Below the pieces are notes generated by a model. That model was given only the letters and a program-made list of their open reading frames with translations. It was not told where the DNA came from and ran no database searches. Source: Tamarix chinensis (Eukaryota; Streptophyta; Magnoliopsida; Caryophyllales; Tamaricaceae). Taken from it: a DNA stretch of 64,000 bases. Positions 1 through 9,648 of this stretch are shown in pieces; position 1 is the stretch's first letter, and every line of letters begins with the position of its first letter. A program made the position numbers and the translations under genes. The stretch is taken from assembly GCA_030549775.1 (NCBI GenBank), contig CM060174.1:70745466-70809465 (forward strand), given 5' to 3'.

Positions 1-919
1 TGTACACAAATGTATAAAACATCACCCTTATAATCTCAAATTATATTTTATCAACTTTATTAATCTCTTTGTCCCTTCATATTTAATTTTAACTTTGATT
101 TATAGCATCAAGAAGCATAACTAATAATTTGGTCACTATTTAATTATGTGTGCTAGAACATTACAAAATTTTGGTGTTTTATAATATTAGCTTAGTATCA
201 GAGTTTTTTACCTCATGCAAATAACTTGCATGTTGTTTTGTAGTAGTATTATAGATATATTTGAGGGGGGTATCACATCATATGAATGTAGGCAAAAGGA
301 ATGGAGCTCCTTGACAGAGGAAAGGTATCACCAAAATAGAGTTATCTTCTATCAAGGACCGATTGATGTTTTGATAATATTAGGGCATAATTGGGAGAAA
401 CATTACACTATAATCTTTGTTTGGGCCATCTAATTTAAGAAAAATATATATGAAGGGACATACATTAAAAATGATATATTTTCAAATAGATTTTAAATTT
501 ATTGTGTATTATTTAGCCATGGAAGTTTAATAGTCTCCTTTCATTAAATTATACATATTTTCAATATATGTATGGGCTGAAACAAAGAAAAATAAAAACA
601 AAGTATTAGCAAAATTATTTGAACGATTTACAAAGTAGGGGTAGAAGAGGGAAAATATTTGGACTATTTTCATATAATTTAGATTACTATATGACTTTAT
701 TTAGCTAAAATATCCTAAAAGTACTTTTTGAGGTACCTCTTCTCACCTATCATTTTTTCTTCACTTTCCTCTCTCCTTTGTAGTTTAGAGCTACATGTGT
801 GTGCTACCCTAACTATTCTTAGTCTACCTTATCTATGTCCTAGCTTGATGACACTCACCATCCCTCACCTTCATCATTTGATTCTTACACCCTTGTCATT
901 TGCACTTAACCTATAGTCA
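1..919. other. AT-rich stretch, no gene recognised
   Basis: No protein family is recognisable in any frame. Around 290-430 there is a short open stretch in the plus strand without a motif I know. The only structured signal is the tRNA-primer-like site at 193-204, listed separately, which would make 1-190 the tail of a decayed LTR. No second LTR copy was found to support that. Confidence 0.4.
193..204 (+). promoter_or_regulatory. Possible primer-binding site of a decayed LTR retrotransposon
   Basis: TAGTATCAGAGT matches 10 of 12 bases of the initiator-Met tRNA primer site TGGTATCAGAGC used by most plant LTR retrotransposons. It follows an AT-rich stretch that could be an LTR end. No gag is recognisable downstream, so this may be chance. 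Confidence 0.25.
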
Positions 920-920
920 A

Positions 921-985
<65 letters not shown>

Positions 986-1020
986 TCTCTCTATATCTCT
1001 CTCTCTCCCTCCCTCCCTCC
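920..1020. repeat. Compound CT/CA microsatellite
   Basis: A (CT)n tract with one interruption runs into (CA)n, then CT again and finally a (CCCT)n-like tail. It is about 100 bp of almost pure pyrimidine on the plus strand apart from the CA part. Confidence 0.95.
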
Positions 1021-1169
1021 TTTGTATTATCAACCAAAGAGGGTTATAAGGCCTCATCTAATTTTATTTCCCCTCTTCTACACTTGTTCACTTCATTATT
1101 TTCTCTTTTGTTCCCTTGCTAAGTGTTGAGAAACCTTTCTCCCTTCTTTTTCCACTTCTTGCACTCTAA

Positions 1170-1319
1170 TAGGGATGATAATAGATTGGGTACAGATTGG
1201 GTACCCTCTATTCGTTACCCAAACCTGATAAGAAAACCTATACTCATATATGTATCCAAATCCAGCGATTTTTTTCTCCTCCATATCCATATTTATATCC
1301 ATTTACATATTTATCAGGT
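1170..1319. mobile_element. Fragment of a small DNA transposon (GGGTAC/ATATCC type)
   Basis: It begins TAGGGATGATAATAGATTGG and carries GGGTACC-like and ATATCCATAT-like subterminal motifs. This resembles the element at 35407-35887, which begins TAGGGATATAAATAGAGTGG. Only one end is recognisable, and the other side abuts the broken 3' end of the copia pol pseudogene. A family assignment (hAT-like) is inference. Confidence 0.4.
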
Positions 1320-1320
1320 A

Positions 1321-3807
1321 AATTTGTCTCCTTTAGCAACATAGATATTTTCTAGTTTACAATTCTGCATGGCATACCGCTTGAGAACCCTTTCGACATA
1401 AGCCTTTTATGATAGCCCTATGATACTTCAAGAACAATCCTAATATATCTCTATGCCCAATATAAAAGAGGGATTGCTAAGATATTTCATATGAAAATTT
1501 TTAACTAGAAATGTCTTGATCTCATGTAAGAAACCTATGTCATTACATGCCAGAAGTATGTCATCAATATACTAAAAAAATGTATTTGCTCCCATAGAAC
1601 TTATGTTAGACATGTTCATCTGCCAAATTTATCTCAAAACTAAAAGAGGTGATAACTTGATAAATTTTGAAATACCATTTTCAAGATGCTTGCTTGAGCC
1701 CATAGATGGATTTCTTTAGTTTGTAAACCATATTCTTTAGGTCTCTTGATACAAATTTTTGTGGTTACACCATATAGATTATTTTTTTTAATATCACCAT
1801 GAAGAAAAGTGGTCTTTACATTCATCTGATGTAACTCAAGATCAAAATGTGCCACTAATGCCATGATTACTCTCAAGGAATCTTTAGAAGATACTAGAGA
1901 AAATGTCTCTTTAAAAATCCTATCATTCCTTTTGTGTAAAGTCCTTGGCAACAAGACGTGCCTTATATATTTCCACATTGTCCTTGGAATCCCTTTTTGT
2001 TTTAAATATCCATTTGTAACCAATGGGTTTCTTTCCTTCAAGTAATGGTAAAAGATCTCATACGTCATTATCCATCATGGAATTTATTTCCTCATTCATG
2101 GCATCAATCCACCTTTGAGAATTCAAACACTCCATTGCATGACAAAAGTTAATTGGATCATCTTCCATCACCCTAATGCCTACCTCATATTCTAAGAAAA
2201 ATACACTATAATCATCTAGAATAGCAATTCTCCTTTCTCTAGTGGATCCCCTTAGCTCTTGAGGTTGTTAAGCTTGTTCTTATGGAACCATCACCTCATT
2301 ATCAATAGATGGTTGTTCAACATTGTCTTGTAGAGGTTCTTTTTTTGCCTCCTGATCAATAGCAGGTGTAGAGACTCATACATTGTCAGAGAAAATAGTA
2401 GGAATTGTAATTGATTCCTCCTAAAAGATAATGTTCCTAACCTTATTTCTTTCCATAAGCTCAACATCCTTAAACAACGTGGCAGTTCTTGTCTCAAAAA
2501 TTGAATTGAGTGTGGGATTATAGAACTTATAGCCCCTTGATCGCTCAAAATAACCAATAAAATAGCTATTGATTGTTTTGGAGTACAATGTATTTTTATG
2601 TGGCCTATATGGCCTAGCCTCAACCGGACATCCCCAAATACAAAAATGTTTCAGACTAGGTTTTTTGCCTATCAAAAGTTTATAAGGTATTTTAGCAGCT
2701 ACTTTAGTTGGTACTATATTAAGAATGTAAGTTGTTGTCTTTAGTGCTTCTCCCTAGAGTGACTCTAGTAAGATAGAATGACTAATCATACTCCTTACCA
2801 TATTCTTAAGAGTTCAGTTTTGTCTTTTAGATACACCATTCATGCTAGGAGAACCTAGCATGGTGTATTGTGGGAAGATTCTATACTCCTCTAGGAATAT
2901 CACAAAAGCTCCTAGACATTGTTCACCTAAAACTTCATATTTGCCATAGTATTCACCACCACGGTAAGATCTAACGCACTTAATTCTTTTGTTGAGTTGG
3001 TTCTCAACTTCAAGCGTAAAAGATTTAAACACGTCCAATTATTGTGACTTTTCATGAATGAGATACAGGTAGCCATAACATGAGTAATCGTCTATGAATG
3101 ATATAAAATACTATTCACCATTCCAAGAAGGCGTAGGGAAAGTTCCATAGATATCCATGTGAATCAATTCTAAGATGTCTAAGATCTATTTGCACTTATT
3201 TGTTTTTTTTTTGGTTTTTTTCCCTTACAATTCAACATAATTTATCTATAAAGTCAAGGAAATCTAAAATTACATCAAACACAAGTCTCTCAATTCTTCC
3301 TTTTGAGATATGACCTAAGCGCTTATGGCATAATGATGCTGAATTATCTTTGCTTAATTTACGTTTAGTACCATGTAATTCTATATGCAAGTTTTCATGA
3401 TATGAAGTGATTACATCAAGAAAATATAGGTTATTGTATGCACACAACAAACCAGTACCTATAACATTTAAATTTAATGAAAGACTAAATTTATTATTTC
3501 TTAATGAACAATAATAACTAGATTTATCCAATAAGGAAATAGGAACCAAATTCCATCTAAAAGATAGTACAACAAAAGTGTATTTCAAATCCAAATAATG
3601 ACCTAATTATAACAATAGCCTAAAAGTGTTAATCGCTTCAACCGTTGCTGCCTTGGCATCTCCCACATAGATGTGTCTTTCACCATCATTTGTCTTTCTA
3701 CAACTCATGCAACCCTGCATAGAAACACTTATGTGAGTAGTAGCACTATAATCTAACCGCCAAGTGTTTCTAGGAACCAAAGCTAAATTAAACTCAAAAC
3801 AGACCAA
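1321..3807 (-). pseudogene. pol: copia pol pseudogene (protease, integrase, reverse transcriptase)
   Basis: Pol encodes the enzymes that process, copy and insert the element. At 3807-3607 the protease reads WRLDYSATTHIS, so the usual DSGA active site is DYSA. GAG-pre-integrase is at about 3310-3350 (LCHKRLGHISKGRI). Integrase shows RSYRGGEYYG near 2960 and GSPSMNGVSKRQN near 2820; the catalytic Asp of the usual SDRGGEY motif is Tyr. The integrase C-terminus (KHFCIWGCPVEARPYRP, then YFERSRGYKFY) lies at 2675-2421. Reverse transcriptase at 2068-1350 includes ETFSLVSSKDSLRVIMALVA, HFDLELHQMNVKTTFLHGD and YIDDILLACND (codons at 1571-1560). The frame changes several times and the sequence stops at VAKGDKFT. 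Confidence 0.85.
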
Positions 3808-3828
3808 AGCAAAGGATTGTACCTTTCT

Positions 3829-4604
3829 TTATGCGCCATGCATGATACTTTTGACAATCCTTCTTAACATGTCTAGTCTTTTTGCAAAAGAAGAAGCTAT
3901 CTTTTTCCTTATACTATTTTTTTTTACTGAACCCTGAGGAGTAGCTTCATTCTTTCTCTTCATGCCCTGAATTTTAGGGGTAAATGTTAGATGAGCACTT
4001 TCAATCTTATCTTGCTTTACTCTTTTTTCTTCATGCACACAATAGGAAATTATATCATTAAGATTCCATTTCTCCTTTTAATAGTTGTAACTAACCTTAA
4101 ATTAACTGAATTGTGCAGGAAGAAAAATCAATACTAAATACATGAGTAAATCATCTGACAATTTGAGCTTTAGTGCCTTAATATATTAAGCAAAGTTAGA
4201 CATCTCTATGATGTACTCCCTTATATTTTCTTCACATTTATACTTTAATGAAATCAAGTACTGGAAAAGAGTGCTTGTTTCAGTCGTTTCATTTTTTGCA
4301 AAACGTTTTTTAATTTTGGTAAGAAAATTCTTAACATTAGTGATCTCATCAGAGAATCTACTCCTAAAAGCCTCTAGAATACTACACTTAATAATCATAA
4401 GACCAATGCAATTAGAGCAATCTCATTTCTCAAAGTTCCTAAAGGAACTTTCAACAGTCATATCAATGGGTTTCGCTAACCGAAGTGCATGGTCTAGATC
4501 CATGCAGCTAAGGACCGTAAAACAATGTCATTCTATTCCTTAAAATTATTCTCATTCAACATGGGAATGAAATTTAAGTTAGCAGATATTGTAGAGGCAG
4601 ACAT
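3829..4604 (-). pseudogene. gag: copia gag pseudogene
   Basis: Gag is the capsid and nucleocapsid protein that packages element RNA in virus-like particles. The likely start is the minus-strand ATG at 4604-4602, giving MSASTISANLNFIPMLN, a typical plant copia gag start before the NF..W-type motif. The Trp of that motif is a stop here. A UBN2-type capsid region follows at about 4398-4186 (FLTKIKKRFAKNETTETS, then LISLKYKCEENIREYI). The nucleocapsid region lies near 4038-3829 and is lysine-rich; its CCHC knuckle is not intact. Stops after the first 20 codons and at least two frameshifts show it is dead. Confidence 0.8.
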
Positions 4605-5127
4605 AATTGTATAGATAACATAACAATAGCGTAAATAAACATGTTTATAGGAGAAGTGCATGATAAACAATCAACAAATTTATATAATGATAATCCCATC
4701 ATAAGCAACCAGTACAATATTAATATCAAGTTTTTGGACACTAATATTAATTGCAAGTGGTGTTCTTGTTATAGTGATCAAATAATAGTAATAAGGCCAG
4801 TTAGATAACGAGATAATATTTAGATTAACTTATTATCCATATGATATCTAAATAATTACAATGGTGAATTTAAATAAATTATTATTTTAGAAGGGCTAAC
4901 AATATTTAACTCATTTATCGATCATGCTTGATTGGTAACTGTACTATATGTTTATGTGTACATAACCTAACGAATAGATTGAGAAGAGGAAACCACTAGC
5001 TGGATGCCTGGATCATGGTTTGTTTAGGGAATTTCAAAATGCGTATCGCGCCCAAGTAGTTAAGATGGCAACTATTGCAACAAAAATTATAGTAATACTG
5101 TATTTGACAAGGACGTCAATAATAAAA
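4605..5127. other. Stretch upstream of the copia gag, no gene
   Basis: In copia orientation this is where a 5' leader and LTR would lie. I see neither a TGGTATCAGAGC-like site nor TG...CA ends, and no coding motif. From about 5030 onward CG dinucleotides become noticeably commoner than in the surrounding DNA. Confidence 0.4.
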
Positions 5128-5394
5128 TTATATATTTGAACCGGCCCGGCGCCGACGGAGATATGTCTCTACCTTGACAGCCGCTGCTTTAACTTTAAGG
5201 TTAGTAGTAGTAGTATCAGTGAAAGTAGCGACTTTGATTAACTCATGATGAGGAATTAACATATTAGCTAGAGTTCCGTAGCCTTTTTCCATGGGCAATA
5301 ATTTACAGTGTCCTTTTCTCGTACTACTGTCCATATCTTCTCGCGCGCCGTTGGTGCCCCGACCAACTACCCAAACTCTATTATTCTCTTTCAT
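5128..5394 (-). CDS. Hypothetical 88-codon open frame, unrecognised
   Basis: An open frame starts MKENNRVWVVGRGTNGARED and ends RRRRAGSNI. It has an Arg/Gly-rich start, a Thr-rich middle (TFTDTTTTNLKVK) and an Arg cluster near the C-terminus. I recognise no family, signal peptide or membrane segment. Local GC and CG content are clearly higher than in neighbouring transposon debris (GCGCGC, CCGGCCCGGCGCCG), which argues for low-copy or recently arrived DNA. There is no ribosome or splice evidence, and a chance frame of this length is quite possible. Confidence 0.2.
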   Translation of the reverse strand: MKENNRVWVVGRGTNGAREDMDSSTRKGHCKLLPMEKGYGTLANMLIPHHELIKVATFTDTTTTNLKVKAAAVKVETYLRRRRAGSNI

Positions 5395-5478
5395 ATAATG
5401 ACCAGGTCATTCACGCAGAATATCAAACCACTGAATTTCATGAGCATCTCAAACTCATCTTTTTAGTAGGTTTTTGTA

Positions 5479-5486
5479 CTTTCAAA
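5479..5486. repeat. Target-site duplication CTTTCAAA (left)
   Basis: An 8-bp direct repeat identical to 6727-6734. It flanks the hAT-type element at 5487-6726 exactly; 8 bp is the hAT duplication length. Confidence 0.85.
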
Positions 5487-6040
5487 TAGAGATGGCCAAA
5501 TATATGATAAGGGTGGGATTTATCTCGGATTAAAATTAAATTTATTATATAATTGGATCAGATTTGTATTTAATTTGGCTATTTTTTTTTCAAATTCAAT
5601 TTAGTTAATGATAATTTCTATACGGTTCGTTTCAAGTTTAAATAAATATTAGATCGAGTATGTATTTGACTTATCAATTTTTTGTTGAGTTTAGATTTAA
5701 TTTGGATATACAAATTATAGATATGATAGGGTTTATTCAAATCTATAAACTTTAAATCGTATTAGATTTAATTTAGGTCAATTTAGTTCAAAATTTATAT
5801 TGAAATTGATTGTTATTAATCTAACATAATAAGTAAATTTAAAATTATTTATTTATTTATTTATTATTATTATTATTATTATTGTTATTATTATTATTAT
5901 TATAGCAAGTATTATCATATTTATGTAATGATATAACAAATTATTACCATAAAATATGTAATAATAATAATAATAAATTACGTTTATTATTATAGTTATT
6001 TTTATAAATACAATTATATATATTATTATATATAAGTATA

Positions 6041-6093
<53 letters not shown>

Positions 6094-6726
6094 CTACTAC
6101 TGCTACTGTTGCTTTTATTATTGTCATGATAATAATATAGATTATAATTATCATTACTATATTCACAATTCCAATTTTATGCTTATAATGATAATAATAA
6201 TAATAGAAATATCTATGCTTTAATATAATCAATGCTAATTTGATATTTAAATAAATTGAAGATAGTAGAGCCCTACTAGTTTTTTTTATTTGTTGTTACA
6301 TAGGTTGTGAAATTATTTTTTTATATAAAAATTAATTAATAAAATGGATTATTAATGTTTAAGTAGAAATTTACATGAGTTAAAATTTTGTCTTTATAGA
6401 TCGAATTTGACTTTAATTTGTATCAAATATGAAATTAGGCTCAGGTATGGGTTAGGTTCAACTTGGGTTATTTTGGATTTGATAAATTTAGGGTGATCAT
6501 CATCATATTTTTATCTAGGTATGAGTTGGGTTCTTTTTGGGTTGGGTTATTAATTTTGATTTATTTGGATGTGGGGCTCATTATTAGGTTGGTTGAATAT
6601 GGGCTGGTTTTTGGATCGATTTGGATTATTTCAAAATTTATGGTTGAGATTAGATTTAAATTTTTTTGGTCCAAAACTCGCATTTTTTGTCAAGTTATTT
6701 AGGCCCGGTGAGCTTTGTTGGGTCTA
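5487..6726. mobile_element. Non-autonomous hAT element, 1,240 bp
   Basis: The left end is TAGAGATGGCCAAATATATG. The right end, read inward on the other strand, is TAGACCCAACAAAGCTCACC. These match the left (TAGAGGTGGCAAACGGGTC) and right (TAGACCTGGCAAAGTTGACC) ends of the 8.35-kb hAT at 17820-26168. Subterminal DNA has GGGTGGG and GGGTTGGGTT motifs, both on the plus strand. The centre is ATT microsatellite with no transposase. Perfect 8-bp duplications (CTTTCAAA) flank it. It would have depended on a transposase supplied by a relative. Confidence 0.85.
5848..6210. repeat. ATT/TTA microsatellite core of the non-autonomous hAT
   Basis: Runs of (ATT)n at about 5862-5902 and 6041-6089 lie between shorter AT and ATA tracts. 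The related element at 36297-40531 has TAA tracts in the matching place (about 39850-40140), so the core is ancestral to the family or expanded twice. Confidence 0.8.
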
Positions 6727-6734
6727 CTTTCAAA
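6727..6734. repeat. Target-site duplication CTTTCAAA (right)
   Basis: Identical to 5479-5486. It directly follows the terminal GGTCTA of the element. Confidence 0.85.
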
Positions 6735-7004
6735 TATGGTTGCATCTATAGACCTATAAGGCTTTGAGGTCAATGAATGCTATGCATGAGCTACTCTAAT
6801 ATAATTTGAGCTCATATTCATTGGGAATTTAATAATCAAGCATTATTTCCCCTTTGTTGCTTATTCATAATTAAGTTCTTTGCAAATAAATACATAATAA
6901 CTATATGTAAATCTAAACAATTAGAAAACATAAATCAATTGATTAAGAGTTGTTATAATTTCTCGATCGTAAGCCTCCAACTCAACTAAGTTATTGAGGA
7001 ATTG

Positions 7005-8030
7005 TTAACAACCTTGGCCTTGCAAATGCCTAGGCCTCTCGTAGACTTGAGTTTGCAATGCTAAACCCAAGAGACCCAACAAATATTGCAGTCCAAGCTA
7101 GTATCACTCTAAATAAATCTTCAAACTATCCCATCCAACTTGCTTCTAACCCCTAAAGGGAGAACACAAAATTAAGGTGCATATCTAGGCATAAAGGTGA
7201 AGACCACCTTAGCCAAGGTAATCTGGCTAGAGAAAAATGAAAACTTCCTTATTCATAGTGAGACAAACCTTCTCAATGAAGTATCTAAAATCATCATCAG
7301 ATGCCTTGCTAGTTCGAATGTAAGCTTCCAAGTATTTTACCACACTCATCAAGAGAGGCATGCCCCCAATTGTTGTAGTTTCAAGCTCGATTTAGGGTCA
7401 GTTTTTGGTCAGGAAAAAACTAATGATTTATCCTAATTAATGAATTGCATTGAATCTCAATCAAAGTGTTGCGAAATGCTCATAATAAGCCTCATTTTAT
7501 TCTTGGATGATTTGGCCAAAAACATCATGTCATTGAAGAAATCATGAGATATTTTGGGATAGCTTCAACTAGTTGAAACCACTATCCAATTTCTCTTATT
7601 AGTAAATGCAGTAATAATATGAGATAGATACTCCATGAAAAGATTAAAGTTGTAGGGACTCTAAAGGTCACCTTTTCATAGCCCTTAAGACAACTAAAAA
7701 GACTCAAATCTATACTCATTCTACATAACTTGAATGAATGCCATCAAAATAATATACATGATAATTGAGATATCGTAAAACAACAACCTAACTTGTTGAA
7801 TTGTATATTAGATGAACTCCTAGCTTAGTCTATCCTAAGCCTTAGGATGATCAACCTTTTTATGGGCATAACACCTACATGCCCTTTTTTCATGTTGAAT
7901 AAGTGGATAGACTTCTCAACAAGGATGGAATAAGTAAAGCAGTCATCATCTAATCAATTAGCTCGAACATTAAACCACTCGCGCCTACCTCTTTTGTCTC
8001 ACCCTAAATGGAATAGCTTTTAGTTATGTT
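7005..8030 (-). pseudogene. LINE reverse transcriptase, inverted segment
   Basis: Reading from about 8030 down to 7005 gives YSILVEKSIHLFNMKKGHVG (the N-terminal RT helix motif NIL..qE..H), then VDHPKA*DRLS in place of vDleKAYDrl. It continues with SHDFFNDMMFLAKSSKNKM in place of the ShLfFADDlmlFakas catalytic box, then DKSLVFS (KS.l.fS), RYFIEKVCLTMNK, and a region ending HCKLKSTRGLGICKA. The FADD active site reads FNDM, so the enzyme is dead. At least four stops and several frame changes are present. Confidence 0.75.
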
Positions 8031-8049
8031 GCACTCCGAATCAAGTCCC

Positions 8050-9600
8050 CACATCCACTTTTCTTTGATTGCAACCTAAGAGGTTGGATTTTTCAACACA
8101 ATGACCATACCCTTCATTCTATGAGTAATCTATCATAATAGTTGGATTGATGTATTCAAAGCCAAGTATTTATGATATGAGAACCCTTTCCACACTTGGG
8201 ATAAGAATTGTTCTTCCCTAACCTTCAAAGCCATCTGTCATAGGCTTTTTATTCTCTTACAAACTTGCAAATAGAGTATTAGAGATGGAAGAGCTACCTT
8301 ATTTTGGTGCAACCTTGGGTGGATGAATACCTACTTAAAGATTTTCTCTAGCAATCGATTGATAGGATTGAACTTTAGTGTCAAGTTGCATCCTATTGGG
8401 AGGATAATGGTAAATGGCTATGGGGCAATTTTGCATATTTCCTACCTCGTTACATTGCCTTACAAATTGCAAGCCATATCAATACTCCCAATATTAAGGA
8501 ATAAGACATAGTGGTGTGGTTAAAGCATGGTTTTGAGCAATATACAACTATTACTAGGTGTAATATACTGGTGGACATTAGGGATAATTGTGTTAGGTTT
8601 TCTTATGCCCCATATAGTATCAAAAAGTGGTTGAATGAATATGTTCCTTTCTATGGCAGGTGAAGTTTGACAAGATACCAACCAATGGTCAATGGGCCAA
8701 GTGGGTCCTTACTTCTAATATTCATTGCCCAATATTCCTTACATATATCAAGAAAATGGATCATTTACTTGAGCATTATTGGATGATGGTAGAAGTATGG
8801 TGCATGTTGTTCTTGTTTCATTGAGAAAGTGATTTCTTTAACTGAAATTTGTGAATGTGGATGGAGTATAACCTATGACAATTAGTCATAACATTACATG
8901 GGGTCTCATGGAACTTCCTTTTTTGTGTTTCTTTTTTTTTTGTGGTTGTGGAAGTGACAGTGCAACAAAGGCCTCCCTCGGGGTATTTCGACCTTCCTAT
9001 TTAAATAAATCTTGGGACATGGTGATTGCTTAGGAATGCTACAACATCATGGTTAGAGGAAGCCTTAGTAGCATTGCTGATTTTTATTGACTTTTTCCTC
9101 TACGAGGATGGGTTAAACTAAATGTTGTTGTCTACTTTGTGTGCTAATCAAGGAGGGACAATGTCGAGGTACTCTTTAGAGACAAACATGATATCTCGAT
9201 TAATGTCTTTGTAATGCATATTAGCATGAACTCTGTATTATTTATAGATATTTGAGCATTGTGGATTGGGTTAAAGATTGAAGCAAACATAGGATTCACT
9301 CAACTATGGATTGAATCATATTCATGTACTATAGTTCACTCAGTTATAGGATATGACAACCCAAGTGGTGCTTATTCAATCATTATCATGGACAATTGAA
9401 TGTTGCTTTGAAACTTCTATAAGCAATGGACAAAACACACACACATACACATTGAGGGGCTAATGATTGTGAGGACACCATAGCTAAGTTGGGTTTGAGT
9501 TATCCATTTGGTACCCATAGGCTTGGTACTTTGGCTATGGAGCTAAAAAAAACTTTGTGTAAAGACTCCATAAGAGTTGTGTTACCATCTTGTCACTAAT
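8050..9600 (+). pseudogene. LINE C-terminal region with RNase H, forward segment
   Basis: The frame shows FKAKYL (the vl.aKYl motif), RDGRATLFWCNLGWMNTYLK (G.G..t.FW.D.W...L), and later an RNase H domain. RNase H is visible as GWVKLNV at about 9110, then ALWIGLKIEANIGFTQLWIE at about 9250-9310 and GANDCEDTIAKLGLSYPFGT at about 9455-9515. RNase H would remove element RNA during copying. A second RNase-H-bearing LINE of this type is not seen in the window. Stops and frameshifts throughout make it a pseudogene. The 3' UTR and A-rich tail follow to about 9648. Confidence 0.75.
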
Positions 9601-9648
9601 AGTACACCAAGGCAACCTTGTCCTTCTTTTTCTCAAATAAAAAAAATG

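Larger units (their letters stand above)
1321..4604 (-). mobile_element. Ty1/copia retrotransposon, decayed gag-pol, no LTRs found
   Basis: On the minus strand the copia order is complete from gag to late reverse transcriptase: gag (4604 to about 3830), protease, GAG-pre-integrase, integrase, reverse transcriptase. RNase H is missing because the copy ends at about 1321, where a small transposon fragment begins. Many frameshifts and stops break it. I saw no matching LTR pair on either flank, and no primer site just upstream of the gag start, so this is a fragment. Confidence 0.85.
7000..9648. mobile_element. L1-type LINE with an inverted 5' part (twin priming)
   Basis: The left portion (about 7000-8030) codes for LINE reverse transcriptase on the minus strand. 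The right portion (about 8050-9600) codes on the plus strand for the later parts of the same protein: region after reverse transcriptase, then RNase H. Both portions break at about the same place in the protein, the C..PK..GGLGI motif: GLGICKA at the outer left edge of the inverted part and QPKRLDF at the start of the forward part. An A-rich tail (AAATAAAAAAAATG) closes it at about 9636-9648. This is the layout expected of twin-primed L1 insertion. I found no target duplication. Confidence 0.75.

Noticed and set aside
6026..6232. Minus-strand frame with a long Asn run
   Set aside because: Translation of an ATT microsatellite, not a gene.
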